Assembly: GCA_036936605.1 (NCBI GenBank)
Contig: JAUPFV010000004.1
Location: forward strand, 137,587,473-137,651,472
Reading direction: 5' to 3'
Origin: Limnanthes douglasii subsp. nivea
Taxonomy: Eukaryota; Streptophyta; Magnoliopsida; Brassicales; Limnanthaceae
Length of the DNA: 64,000 nucleotides
Part shown: piece after piece, positions 33,701 through 43,597 of the stretch
How positions within the stretch are numbered: the stretch's first letter is position 1
Layout of the letters: each line of letters begins with the position of its first letter
Position numbers and translations under genes: made by a program
Notes under the pieces: model-generated
Seen by the model: the letters and a program-made list of their open reading frames with translations, nothing else
Told to the model about the DNA's origin: nothing
Databases searched by the model: none

Positions 33701-34084
33701 AACTGTTACGAATACTTTTACTTTCCTATTCCTATTAAATTTACTTTATAATTTATCTCTTTGTAATTTATTTATTCCAGAACGGAACTCTGATATTAAA
33801 TACTAATAATCCAAATGAAGATGTAACGTATGACATTTATGGTCAAAATTAATAAAAAAACTAACACCTCTTTTTTAACCCTTAACAAAATTATAAAACA
33901 TTATTATTGTAATATAAAAGCACCATAAAAAGAATTATAAAGCAAAGAGAGAGAGAATAAAGTATAAGTTACTATTAAAAAAAGGTCATTATCTGAGACG
34001 CTTTGATTGAATATAATCTTATATGATGAGTTTCATTTACGATATCTCAAATCTCTGCTCTTTCGTTACCCAAACATGCATTCC

Positions 34085-34093
34085 TATATATAA
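34085..34093 (+). promoter_or_regulatory. TATA box of nuclease gene 1
   Basis: TATATATAA in CATTCCTATATATAATGGCC, 186 bp upstream of the ATG. The same box and context (CATTCCTATATATAAAGGCC) stand before nuclease gene 2. A probable 5' UTR intron lies between the box and the ATG (34200-34268, CAG/GTATTT...TTTTTAAG). Confidence 0.7.
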
Positions 34094-34270
34094 TGGCCAC
34101 CAAATGTGAGATTGTAATCATCATAAAATATCAGATTCAAGATTGGCTTTTTGCATTTTTTTTATTGATTCTAATCTTTTTTTTTTTTGCTCGAAACAGG
34201 TATTTTATAGTTTTAATCTAGTTTTTTTTTTTGTTTGTTGTTGTAATATTCGAGTGTTTCTTTTTAAGGA

Positions 34271-36424
34271 ATGAAAATTTTAAAACTTATTCGTAGTGTA
34301 GGTATGTGTGGCCCTGCTCTTCGGCTGACGGTAGTTGGAGTGGTTGTTCTTCTTCAATTGATAACCGGAGCTTTTGGTTGGGGAAAAGAGGGTCACTACG
34401 CTGTATGCAAGATAGCTGAGGTAAAAAAGTCATTTCATTTTTTATCTAACTAGTTTGAGCTTGTTTAGTACTTGATATACAAAAATAAAAAATTTATTTA
34501 CCAGAAAAAATAAAAACTACTATTTGTTTGTTAAGCTTGTTGCTTTCGTATTCATTTCAGAAATTTCTGAATGATCATACTCTTGCTAGCGTGAAAGAGT
34601 TGCTTCCTGCGTATGCCAAAGGTGATCTGGCAACCGTCTGCGCTTGGCCTGATCAAGTTCGACGTTCTTACAAATATAGATGGAGTGGTCCTTTACACTA
34701 TATTAATACACCGGAAAAGTGTAACTATAACTACGCTAGTAAGTTTATGTCCTTCCCATTGTCTATTGTTACACTGTTAATTTACATTTCTTGGGATACA
34801 AGTAATGTGGTCTTGTCTTACAGGGGACTGTCATGATACTGCTGGACACAAAGATGTATGTGTGGCTGGAGCAATTTTCAATTACACAAGGCAGCTCACA
34901 CCAGTAGCTAACATCTCTTTCAAGCTATTACAAGACTGTAAGCACCACCTTGTACGTATCATTTTTTTGCTAAAAAGGGCTGTGCGTAACAAACCAAACC
35001 TTCTTTCACAGATAATCAGACAGAAGCACTCCTGTTCTTATCACATTTCATGGGAGATGTCCATCAGGTCTATTGAAATATTTCTTCAGAGATGAACTTT
35101 AAGTATATCAATGCAATGTCGTTATTGTGCTTATACTATTATTTCGACTACAGCCCCTGCATTGTGGTTTTGAAGAAGATGAAGGTGGGAACACAATAGA
35201 AGTTCGCTGGTACAGACGCAAGTCAAATTTGCATCATGTAAGTGTTCATATTTGTAGTTTGGTTAGTTTTTGTAGTTTAATTCTTGTTATGGTTCATGAA
35301 AAGTCTTCTTTTGCAGGTGTGGGATAGCGATATCATCCAAACTGCAGTCAAACAAAATTATGATGAGAATCTTGATAACATGATTAAAGCCATTCAAACG
35401 AACATCACGGTACTTTCTCTTTTTATTCCAATCGCTTTTGATGGTTAACATGGGAGAGCAATCCGTTTGTATAGCTGTCTCTAGGGGTGGCTAACGTACA
35501 AAAGAGTTGAGTTTGACCATACTGGATATTTAAGCTCAAGTTCCAACTTCTATGTAGCTCAAAATTCATATCGACCCTAGCTCGGGGCGGAGCTGGGTGG
35601 GTGCCTGAGTAGCCCAGGAACCCACTCTTTTTTTTCATAAGTAACAAGATAGTTCCTAGCCTAGTGGAACAATTTGAGGCAGGAACCAACTGTACATCTT
35701 TTGGCTTATGGACCGAGCTCGTAAAGCCCGATGTTTGGCTCGTATTCTGCCGTAGTTTTATATGTGAATGCCTCAGTATTTGTACTTGATTGATGTTTGG
35801 TAATGCAGAGAGATTGGTCGCGCGAAAGGTCAACATGGGAGACATGTAGCGATAGACAACAAGCCTGCCCCAATGGGTAAGTTACATAATATAAGATACA
35901 AAGAAGTCCTAAATTAGAAGGCAGAAAAGTTTCTCAAGTCGGGATCCTATTTATAGTACAGAGGGTATATTATTATACCTGCAATATTAATGAAAATGTC
36001 GATCCTCCTATCAATCATCAGGTAGAAAAAAAAAGTGCGGATGCAAATGTGTAGTTTGCACTTGCTACTGTCATGTCTTAACTTTATAGCTGGGGTTGGA
36101 TACAAATGCGAAGGATAACAATATTCATATGCTTCTAATTCATAGGTATGCTTCTGAAAGCATTGACTTGGCTTGCAAGTTTGCGTACAAAGATGTCGAA
36201 GCTGGAACTACATTAGAAGGTATCTTCTCTCGACGATAGAAAAAGTCCATTCTATTTATCCTTTGCTCTAGTTTCTTCTCGTTTTTTTTACACCAATAAG
36301 AATTTGTTGTTGTGTTGCAGATGATTATTTCCTTTCTCGATTACCTGTCGTTGAGAAGAGGATTGGACAAGCTGGTGTCCGCTTAGCTGCTACTCTAAAT
36401 AGGATTTTTTCCTCTAAAAAATAA
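34271..36424 (+). CDS. S1/P1-type zinc nuclease, BFN/ENDO2-like (gene 1)
   Basis: Secreted zinc-dependent endonuclease that cuts single-stranded DNA and RNA to 5'-mononucleotides; plant members act in vacuole or apoplast during senescence and programmed cell death. Nine exons: 34271-34420, 34561-34738, 34824-34937, 35012-35067, 35154-35237, 35317-35409, 35809-35876, 36146-36219, 36321-36424; all introns GT-AG; 306 residues, normal for the family. Signal peptide 1-36, so the mature chain starts at Trp37, as in P1 nuclease. All nine zinc ligands are present: W37, H42, D81, H96, H159, D163, H169, H193, D197 (WGKEGH, WPDQVR, LHYINTP, HFMGDVHQPLH, NLHHVWD). Sequons at N129, N139, N149 and one near residue 224. 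It resembles Arabidopsis ENDO2 more than BFN1 in the C-terminal half. No lesion seen, so probably functional. Confidence 0.95.
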
Positions 36425-37190
36425 AATACGCAGCGATAGACAAAGCACCTAATAGTTATGGATAAATAAATTGGTTTCTTATCCTATAATATGTGCTATC
36501 TATTGGTTCATCTTGATGCCATAAGTATAAAAGTTAGTTTCTAAACAAATCGTTCTTCATACTCTTTGCAATGTGTTCCTTGTACTTGAAGGATGTGTTT
36601 TATTCTGCTTCTGGTTATATAGCAACCTCTTGGTACACAAAGGAATATGACTTATGTCTTGAGACGCAAACATGGTGTAACAACGCAAATAAGGGTGGAT
36701 AAAAAGAAAAAATTGAATCTTAAATGCCATCATACGAAGAAACCTTACAATTGTCAAAAATCTATTCACGGTTTGTAGAAGGTCAAGTATTAGCATTGAC
36801 AATACAATACTGGGGGTTTTATTGCCTATACATATGCAAACAACATGGATTTCATGGTTATATCTCTCTGTCAATAATGACTCAGAGATTGAATCACGAC
36901 CTTATTAGCATCGCCACCACGAAGATTGGTTTCAAAAGCTTCTTCGAGTTCCTTCTGAGGGAAGCCGAACCGGTGGGTTATAAGCGGCTTCACATCATTC
37001 TTGCCGCTTGTTAGAAGCTCGTACGGTCGTACCTGACGATACCTATCACATCAACCTCCCTGCATTAAATAAGAAGCATAAGCTAATAAATATTATAATG
37101 TCAGCAGAATTTTAATATTGAGTACTAAACTGCTAGCTTGCAACACAGTTGCATCCGTAATCGGTTTTTTGTACAGGCACGTTTAATAGA
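36425..37190. other. 3' flank of nuclease gene 1 and unassigned DNA
   Basis: 36440-36630 is the gene's 3' UTR/flank, conserved behind gene 2 (TGGTTTCTTATCCTATAATA, TGTGC, and GCCATAAGTATAAAAGTTAG). The duplicated block ends near 36630. The rest, including a GC-richer patch at 36880-37060, has no recognised feature. Confidence 0.55.
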
Positions 37191-37414
37191 AAAGCATAAT
37201 TTATAAACTTATTATTATTAAATTATTTATTTTATTTTTTAAATATTGTAAGAAATATTATTATGATTTTGTTGTTACATAAGTATTATTATTATTATTT
37301 TTACAATTTGGAACTAAATATTATTATTGTTGTTATTATTTTATTAATTATAATTATATTTTATAACCACAAGTTATATAATTTTAATTTTATTGTTACA
37401 TTTTGATTATTTTG

Positions 37415-37466
<52 letters not shown>

Positions 37467-37883
37467 GGTTATAAATATTATAGGTGGCATAATTATTTTA
37501 TAAAACAAAATCATACGTTAAGCTATATTTAAAAAATATAATTATAATGTATATGATTATAAATTTATTATTACAATTTGGTTAGTATTATTATGATTCT
37601 GTTATTATTTTTTTTACTAAAGGATTTCAATTGAATTAAAAAGAAAAAGTAAGCCCTTAATAGGCAATTTTACAAAAATTTGAAGAGTAGAGCGCGAACC
37701 CTACACTTCTTCTTCCCCAAATCTGAACTACTACAAACCAACAAACCCTAAATCCTTTTACTCTACTAATCTTAGATACCCAAAATTCATCTTCTCCAGC
37801 AAGACGATAGCTTTTAACTTCAAAGGAGCATTCACATCAGTAAACTCTAAATCCAATTGCTGATTGAGAGCTTCCTTAGCAAG

Positions 37884-40800
37884 TCAATCGGCTCCCAAGT
37901 TCTGCTCCCTAAAAATATGGCGAACCACAATCTCTGCTTTGATCGAATTCCTGCAACACTTGAGTAATGGATCTAAAAACCAAGGAACATTACCATATTG
38001 AATCAGATTAACGAGAATCAAAGAATCGAGATCAACATCTACCCTTCTAAGCCCAAGCTTCTCACACAATCTTAAGCCATCCAGAAGAGCTTTACTTTCT
38101 GCAATCAAAGGAGAACCTTTCCCATACAGTTTTCCGATGCCTGCGACAATGTCTCCACTGCTGTCACGAATCAAAGCTCCACCTCCAGCTTCCCCATTAA
38201 AGGTACACGAACCATCCACATTAAGTTTATATCTTCCATGCTTAGGGCTCTTCCATTTCAAAAAGAGAGGTCTATTCCTGACTCTAACCTGATTGATACA
38301 GCCCATGTCAGCAGCTTCTCTAATGAACTTACCCCAATGCTTTCTACCTAATACTTTAGCATGATCAAGACTTGACAAAATCATTAGAATGTGCTTGATA
38401 ATAGAGGCAGTAGTGACGTTCTCATTGTTGATTTTATTTTTGTTGCGACCAGTCCATATAGACCACATAACAATAGCTGGAAGAATACTAAAGATGTCAC
38501 ACTTCTTACCAGCCCAGTACCATCTCATGACTAAATGAGAAACAGTCATATGAGATTGAATTTGAACCTTGAAAATGTTGCTGAAATAAAGCCAAACACC
38601 CCAAGCAGTGTGACATTGGACAAAAACATGGTTAGTTGATTCGTTATTGTCACAAAAGACACATTTGGAAGCCATCATGAACCCCTTTCTTTGCATCACA
38701 TTATCAGTAGGAATCCAGTTGTGAAGCACCCTCCACAACAAAAAAGAACACTTTCTAGGTGTAACAGCATTCCATGTCTTCTTATACAAACTAGAAATGC
38801 TGCTTTTAGCTCTGATTTGATTTATTGTATCTTTGACATTGAACTTTCCATTCTCAGAAAGAGACCAAAGCAACACATCTTCAGTATTTGCCAACTTGAT
38901 CTCTGTAATTTTATTAATCTCTGTAGTAGTAACCAAAGTCTTGAGTCTGTCAATGTCCCAAGAATTTCCCAACCAAAAGTCTTTCACCTGGTGATTAATA
39001 CTGTCCCACAAGATTCTTCTATCTCTATCTTCAGTGACCACTATAAATGGTTTAGTAGAACACCATTTATCATACCAGAAACCAATGTTGCCATAACCAG
39101 GTTTCCAAAATATAAACTCTTCAGTCACCTCTCTAGTGTTAAGAATACGAAACCATACTTTTGATTTTCTGTGAGTGGCTATAGCTTGAATAGGATGAAT
39201 ATTGTTAATGCAATATATAGACATCATATATCTGGCCCATAATGAATGTTGCATCCTGAATTCAAACCACAGCTTCATAGCATATACCTGCTGCATGTCA
39301 TTCAGTCTTCTAAGATTAAGACCCCCCTCACAATATGGCTTGCATAATCTTTCCCAACGAGCCCAGCTAATAGCATTCTTGTCTTCTTTTGTCCCCCACA
39401 GGAATTTGTTGAATAAGATTTCTAATCTCTGAACAATGCCAACAGGCAGAGAAGTATGTTGCAGATAATAGTTTGGAAAGGCCACCAGGACAGATTGAAT
39501 CAATTGGAGACGACCAGCAAATGATAAATGAAGTTTTTCCCATTCCATGATTCTTTTCCTAACCTTATCAATAATATTCTCAAAATTTGCAATCCTTGTA
39601 TTGTTAGCAATTGATGTACCCAAATATTTGAAAGGTAAATGAGAATTCTTGAATTTCCAGATATCTTTAATAACAACAATATTATGAGCAGACATCTTAG
39701 TAGAAGTAATGAACTTAGACTTAGTTACATTAATCTCCTGACCAGACACCATCTGATAATGATCCATAATAGCTTTAAAAGCCTCCATAGCCTGAACACT
39801 TCCATTAGTAAACAACATGAAATCATCAGCAAAGGCAGAACATGCTATATTAATATTACTCCTTGACTTGTATCTAAAACACTGATTATCATTAGAAGCC
39901 AAAGTGACACTTCGAATCAAATATTCCTCAGCCAAAATGAACAGACTCGGGGAGAGTGGATCCCCTTGTCTTAACCCATGAGTATTAGGGAAATAACCAG
40001 CCATCTCACCATTAATAAGAATAGAAGAGTAAACATTACTGATGTATCTATTAACCAGACCAATCACCTCATTAGAAAAGCCAAACATTCTAAGAATCGT
40101 AAACAAAAGCTCATGCCTCAAATTGTCAAAAGCCTTGGTCATATCAGTTTTGATAATAACATTACCAACCTTTATATTGCTATTAATCTCCAAGGCCAGC
40201 TCCTGAACAAGAAGAATAGAGTGCTGAATAGAACGACCTTTAACAAAACCCCCTTGCACATCAGAAATCAGCTTAGGCAAAATAGATGAGAGTCTGTTAT
40301 TTATAATCTTTTCCAAGATCCTTGAGAAAACAGAAGTAAGACTAATAGGTCGAAAATCTTTCCAGCTATTAGGATTATCCATCTTAGGGATTAAACAAAC
40401 CATTATAGATTTAACACCTTTAGGTAAAACATACCCTTCAAAGAAAGCTCTAACAACATTACACAAATCAGAACCCACAATATCCCAACAACATTTATAA
40501 AACTCCCCATTGAAACCATCAGGACCAGACGCAGCTTCAGAATTCAAACCCTTCACAACTCTATAAATCTCATCTTCATCAGGAACAGTGACCAAACTTC
40601 TATTATCATCCTCATTAACAAGACAAGGAATAACTCCATTCAAAGTCTGATCATTCCCAACATTTAACTCAGTAGATAACAAACCTTTGAAGTACTCAAC
40701 AACAGAAGATCTGATGCTATCCTTATCATTAAGCCACCCATCCCCAACCTTTATTCTATAAATTCTGTTTTTCTTCAACCTTTTCTTCACAAAACCATGG

Positions 40801-41873
40801 TAAGCAGCAGTATTTCTATCCGAATCTTTCAACCAGGAAGCATGAGCTTTCTGTCTCCAGTAGCTTTCTTCTCTATCAAGTAACAGCAAGTGTTTCCTTT
40901 TGGCCTCAACTAACAACAATTCATTAGTCTCAGAAACTTCATTCTGAAGAATAGATTCTCTAGTAATAATAGATTGCTCAGATTGCTTAATGTCATCGAA
41001 TATATTACCAAAGACATTTCTATTCCAAGTCCTTAACACCGACTTCAACCTCTGTTGTTTAAGCCAAAAGATCATAATAGGATTCCTAACCTCTTCACTA
41101 ATAACACCAGACCAACTCTCCTTGACCTCCTTTAAAAAACCAGCATGAGTTGTCCACATGTTTAAAAATTTAAAAGAAGCTTTAGACCTTTCCAACTTAG
41201 AAGAGATCTTAATAATGATAGGACAATGATCTGAACAATTACGAGCAAGATGAGACACGGAAGTATAATCAAAACAATCCAGCCAAGAATTATTGTAAAG
41301 CACACGATCCAATCTCCTCCATTTCTTACCATTAGACCAAGTGAAAGAACATCCACTGAAACCAGCATCCAGAAGACTACAATCCATAATACAACTGTTA
41401 AAATCATCCATACCTCTGATATTAATAGTTGAACAACACAACTGCTCCTGAATATTTGAGATGACATTGAAATCTCCACAAAGAATCCACTCATTCTGAA
41501 CATCCAAGCTTCTAATAGTATCCCAAAGCACAACCCTCTGCACCTTCTTACACTTAGCATAGATGATAGATACATCAAACACTTTATTTAAGAAAGGATG
41601 ACTCACCTTAAGATGAATCAACTGCTCAGTATCCAAAACTACATCCACACAGAAATTTTGCTGCCAAAAAACCCATATTTTGTTGTTCACATTACAAATA
41701 TATCCACTGAGCTTTAACTTCCTAGCCATCAAACTCATCTTATCAGAATTAACCAAAGGCTCTTGAATAGCCACCAAACTAATCTTTTCAGTAAACACCA
41801 TAGACTTTAGTCTTTGAACAGTCTCTTTATTCGCAAGACCCCTTGCGTTCCAATTCAGCATTGTTATAGTCAT
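37884..41873 (-). CDS. LINE ORF2: endonuclease, reverse transcriptase, RNase H (element at 37.6-42.1 kb)
   Basis: The frame is open 37884-41945; I place the start at the Met of MTITMLNWNARG (41873), just after the ORF1 stop. About 1330 residues. Apurinic-type endonuclease in the first 230: NWNARG, AIQEPL, CGDFNVI, SFTWSN..WRRLDRVL, SDHCPI, with all catalytic acidic/His motifs present. RT at about 460-750: GPDGFNGEFYK, FRPISLTSVFSRILEKI, DMTKAFD, LRQGDPLSPSLF, and the catalytic FADD near 680. Zinc-binding RT-associated domain (CSFLLWRVLHNWIPT, CVFCDNNESTNHVFVQC) at about 1070-1120. RNase H from VDGSCTFNGEAGGG to HIFREQNLGAD, where TGA (37884-37886) replaces the Trp of the family motif NLGADWLA. 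The frame then continues to about 37740. One nonsense codon is the only damage I see. Confidence 0.95.
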   Translation of the reverse strand: MTITMLNWNARGLANKETVQRLKSMVFTEKISLVAIQEPLVNSDKMSLMARKLKLSGYICNVNNKIWVFWQQNFCVDVVLDTEQLIHLKVSHPFLNKVFDVSIIYAKCKKVQRVVLWDTIRSLDVQNEWILCGDFNVISNIQEQLCCSTINIRGMDDFNSCIMDCSLLDAGFSGCSFTWSNGKKWRRLDRVLYNNSWLDCFDYTSVSHLARNCSDHCPIIIKISSKLERSKASFKFLNMWTTHAGFLKEVKESWSGVISEEVRNPIMIFWLKQQRLKSVLRTWNRNVFGNIFDDIKQSEQSIITRESILQNEVSETNELLLVEAKRKHLLLLDREESYWRQKAHASWLKDSDRNTAAYHGFVKKRLKKNRIYRIKVGDGWLNDKDSIRSSVVEYFKGLLSTELNVGNDQTLNGVIPCLVNEDDNRSLVTVPDEDEIYRVVKGLNSEAASGPDGFNGEFYKCCWDIVGSDLCNVVRAFFEGYVLPKGVKSIMVCLIPKMDNPNSWKDFRPISLTSVFSRILEKIINNRLSSILPKLISDVQGGFVKGRSIQHSILLVQELALEINSNIKVGNVIIKTDMTKAFDNLRHELLFTILRMFGFSNEVIGLVNRYISNVYSSILINGEMAGYFPNTHGLRQGDPLSPSLFILAEEYLIRSVTLASNDNQCFRYKSRSNINIACSAFADDFMLFTNGSVQAMEAFKAIMDHYQMVSGQEINVTKSKFITSTKMSAHNIVVIKDIWKFKNSHLPFKYLGTSIANNTRIANFENIIDKVRKRIMEWEKLHLSFAGRLQLIQSVLVAFPNYYLQHTSLPVGIVQRLEILFNKFLWGTKEDKNAISWARWERLCKPYCEGGLNLRRLNDMQQVYAMKLWFEFRMQHSLWARYMMSIYCINNIHPIQAIATHRKSKVWFRILNTREVTEEFIFWKPGYGNIGFWYDKWCSTKPFIVVTEDRDRRILWDSINHQVKDFWLGNSWDIDRLKTLVTTTEINKITEIKLANTEDVLLWSLSENGKFNVKDTINQIRAKSSISSLYKKTWNAVTPRKCSFLLWRVLHNWIPTDNVMQRKGFMMASKCVFCDNNESTNHVFVQCHTAWGVWLYFSNIFKVQIQSHMTVSHLVMRWYWAGKKCDIFSILPAIVMWSIWTGRNKNKINNENVTTASIIKHILMILSSLDHAKVLGRKHWGKFIREAADMGCINQVRVRNRPLFLKWKSPKHGRYKLNVDGSCTFNGEAGGGALIRDSSGDIVAGIGKLYGKGSPLIAESKALLDGLRLCEKLGLRRVDVDLDSLILVNLIQYGNVPWFLDPLLKCCRNSIKAEIVVRHIFREQNLGAD

Positions 41874-41887
41874 TAAACAAAAACAGA

Positions 41888-42112
41888 TTAATGAGGCCTT
41901 TTCAGCTTCATGATCTTTGAAGATACAGGACCCTTTGCAGTCCATAACTTAGACACCTTCTTCATTTTCCTATTCTCATGCCTATCTTTCCCATCTTTAT
42001 CCTTAACAGGAGAGGTAGGGAGACTACCATCATGTTTAGGAGAGTCATGTATTTCTTCACTAAGGACTTCAAAAGTATTCTTTCTTTCCAACATCTTCAA
42101 AGCTTCAATCAT
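41888..42112 (-). pseudogene. LINE ORF1, C-terminal remnant
   Basis: 74 residues of a Lys-rich tail (KDKDGKDRHENRKMKKVSK) ending 15 bp before ORF2. The 5' part, with the RNA-recognition and zinc-knuckle domains found in the other LINE's ORF1 (62391-63692), was never copied. The first Met is not the native start. Confidence 0.8.
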
Positions 42113-42841
42113 TTCCTCATTATGATTTTGTTATTAATATTTTAAGTGTTTTAATTATTTAATAAATTAAAATTTTAAATATTATTTTTAAGGTTATAAT
42201 GTTATTATTACATTTTGAATATTATTATTATGTTTTGGTTATAAACATTATAAGTGTTTGATATTATGGTATAAACCAAAACCATATCTTATCGTGTTAA
42301 AATATTACAAGTTTTATGGTTATAAGGTTAATGTTACATTTTGAATATTATTATTATTATGACTTGGTTATAAATAGTGGTAGTGTTGTTATTATTTTTT
42401 AAACCAAAATTATACCTTATCATGATATAATATTAAAAGTTATATGGTAGTCAGTTTATTATTACATTTTGATTAATATTATGATTTGGTTATAAATATT
42501 ACAACTGTTTGTTATAATTTTTTAAACCAATATATATATATATATATATATATATTATGGTAAAATATAAGAAGTTATATGGTTATAATTGTAATATTAC
42601 ATTTTAATTATTATTGTGATTTGGTTTTAAATATTACAAGTGTTGTTATTATTTTATAAAAAATCATATCTTATAATTATTTGATAGTAAAATTGTTGTT
42701 GTTATAATAAAAGGTATATAGTTTTTTTTTAGTTTGTTTAGTCATTCACAGTTTATACTCTTACGAGCCAGGAGTTGTACAAATGTTTTCAAATTAAAAT
42801 ACAAAATCTAACAAAACTATTACAAACATCATTCATCTTCT

Positions 42842-43572
42842 TCAAGTTCTTTTTTGTAAGCATTCTTGAGACTCACTTGATTCACCTTCAGCTTCATTTT
42901 GTTCCATAAATTCTTGTTCAGGTATATCTTCATAATCATCCGTATAATCTTTGAAGATGTCGTCTACATTCACTTCGTCTCTAAACTCTTTGTCTTGCAT
43001 CCTTTTATCCGCCGCGGTCCAATCCTTAACTGCCACAAGCACTCCAAGTACTTTGCCCCTCAATCTTGTTCTCCTAGTCGTGTATTGCAACCTCGCTTGG
43101 CTAAAAGCACACTCACTTGTAACTGCAAATATAGGTATTGCATAAATCTCTTTAACAAACCTACAAAATATAGGATAATCATCAGTTTTGGTACTCCAAC
43201 ATCTTATGACATCTTCAATACCTCGGTCAATATAATTCGTTAAATCAAACCTAGTGCTCAAATATCTAGAAAACTGATTATTATATTGATGGGTTTCTCT
43301 AAATTCATTGCTTCGTAACGTTGCCATTTGAACATAGTAGTAGAAGATCTCCCTATACCCCTATTGTTACTATCCCTTGCATTTGAAGTTGTATTTGCTC
43401 TATATCTTTCTATATACTTATTATAGATACTAAGCATACAATCATATACATCGGCAATATACCCTTCAGGGTAATCTGGGTTATCCGGTGGACTAATTTC
43501 AGAATATTGTAAGGACCTATAAAAACATTTAACTAACAATTCAAATCGATATTTTCGTGAAAAATGATCCAA
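42842..43572 (-). pseudogene. hAT-family transposase, C-terminal remnant
   Basis: Two overlapping minus frames. 42842-43327 holds the hAT dimerisation domain: TKTDDYPIFCRFVKEIYAIP, then AVTSECAFSQARLQYTTRR, RTRLRGKVLGVLVAVKDW (family YP.L...A.DIL.IP...V.SE..FS..G.....R..L). 43258-43572 holds the preceding segment (CFYRSLQYSEI, LSIYNKYIERY). The frame shifts near 43285 where QFSRYLSTRFDLT resumes. A long acidic tail (DDYEDIPEQEFMEQNEAE) follows the domain. The catalytic half is absent; to the right the sequence gives way to a plus-strand transposon gene. Confidence 0.85.
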
Positions 43573-43597
43573 AATACACGTATTATTGAGAATGTAT

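Larger units (their letters stand above)
37608..42120 (-). mobile_element. L1-type LINE, 5'-truncated, with 16-bp target duplication
   Basis: Poly(A) tail on the minus strand (T run 37608-37615 on plus). ORF2 is nearly complete, and only the last 74 residues of ORF1 remain before an abrupt end at 42120. TATGATTCTGTTATTA (37592-37607) and TATGATTTTGTTATTA (42121-42136) flank it as a target duplication with one mismatch. The 5' truncation is the usual result of incomplete target-primed reverse transcription. The single near-perfect duplication and the long intact ORF2 make it one of the younger insertions here. Confidence 0.95.
37190..42720. repeat. AT-rich tandem satellite (about 122-bp unit) interrupted by a LINE
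   Basis: Flanking the LINE on both sides (37190-37607 and 42121-42720) is a repeat with ATTACATTTTGA.TATTATT, ATGATTTGGTTATAAATATT, ACAAGTGTTTGTTATTATTT and AAACCAAAATCATA.CTTATC. ATTACATTTT starts near 42208, 42331, 42452 and 42596; the last step is lengthened by an (AT)n tract at 42531-42555. The left part holds a pure (ATT)n microsatellite at about 37415-37464. Confidence 0.75.

Noticed and set aside
35423..35845. 140-codon minus-strand frame inside nuclease gene 1
   Set aside because: Covers intron 6 and exon 7 in antisense; no homology recognised and the intron part is absent from gene 2.
38691..41432. Several plus-strand frames of 60-157 codons
   Set aside because: Shadows of the long LINE ORF2 on the minus strand.
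37190..42720. CRISPR-like array from regularly spaced repeats
   Set aside because: The repeats are contiguous AT-rich satellite units with no unique spacers, in plant nuclear DNA.
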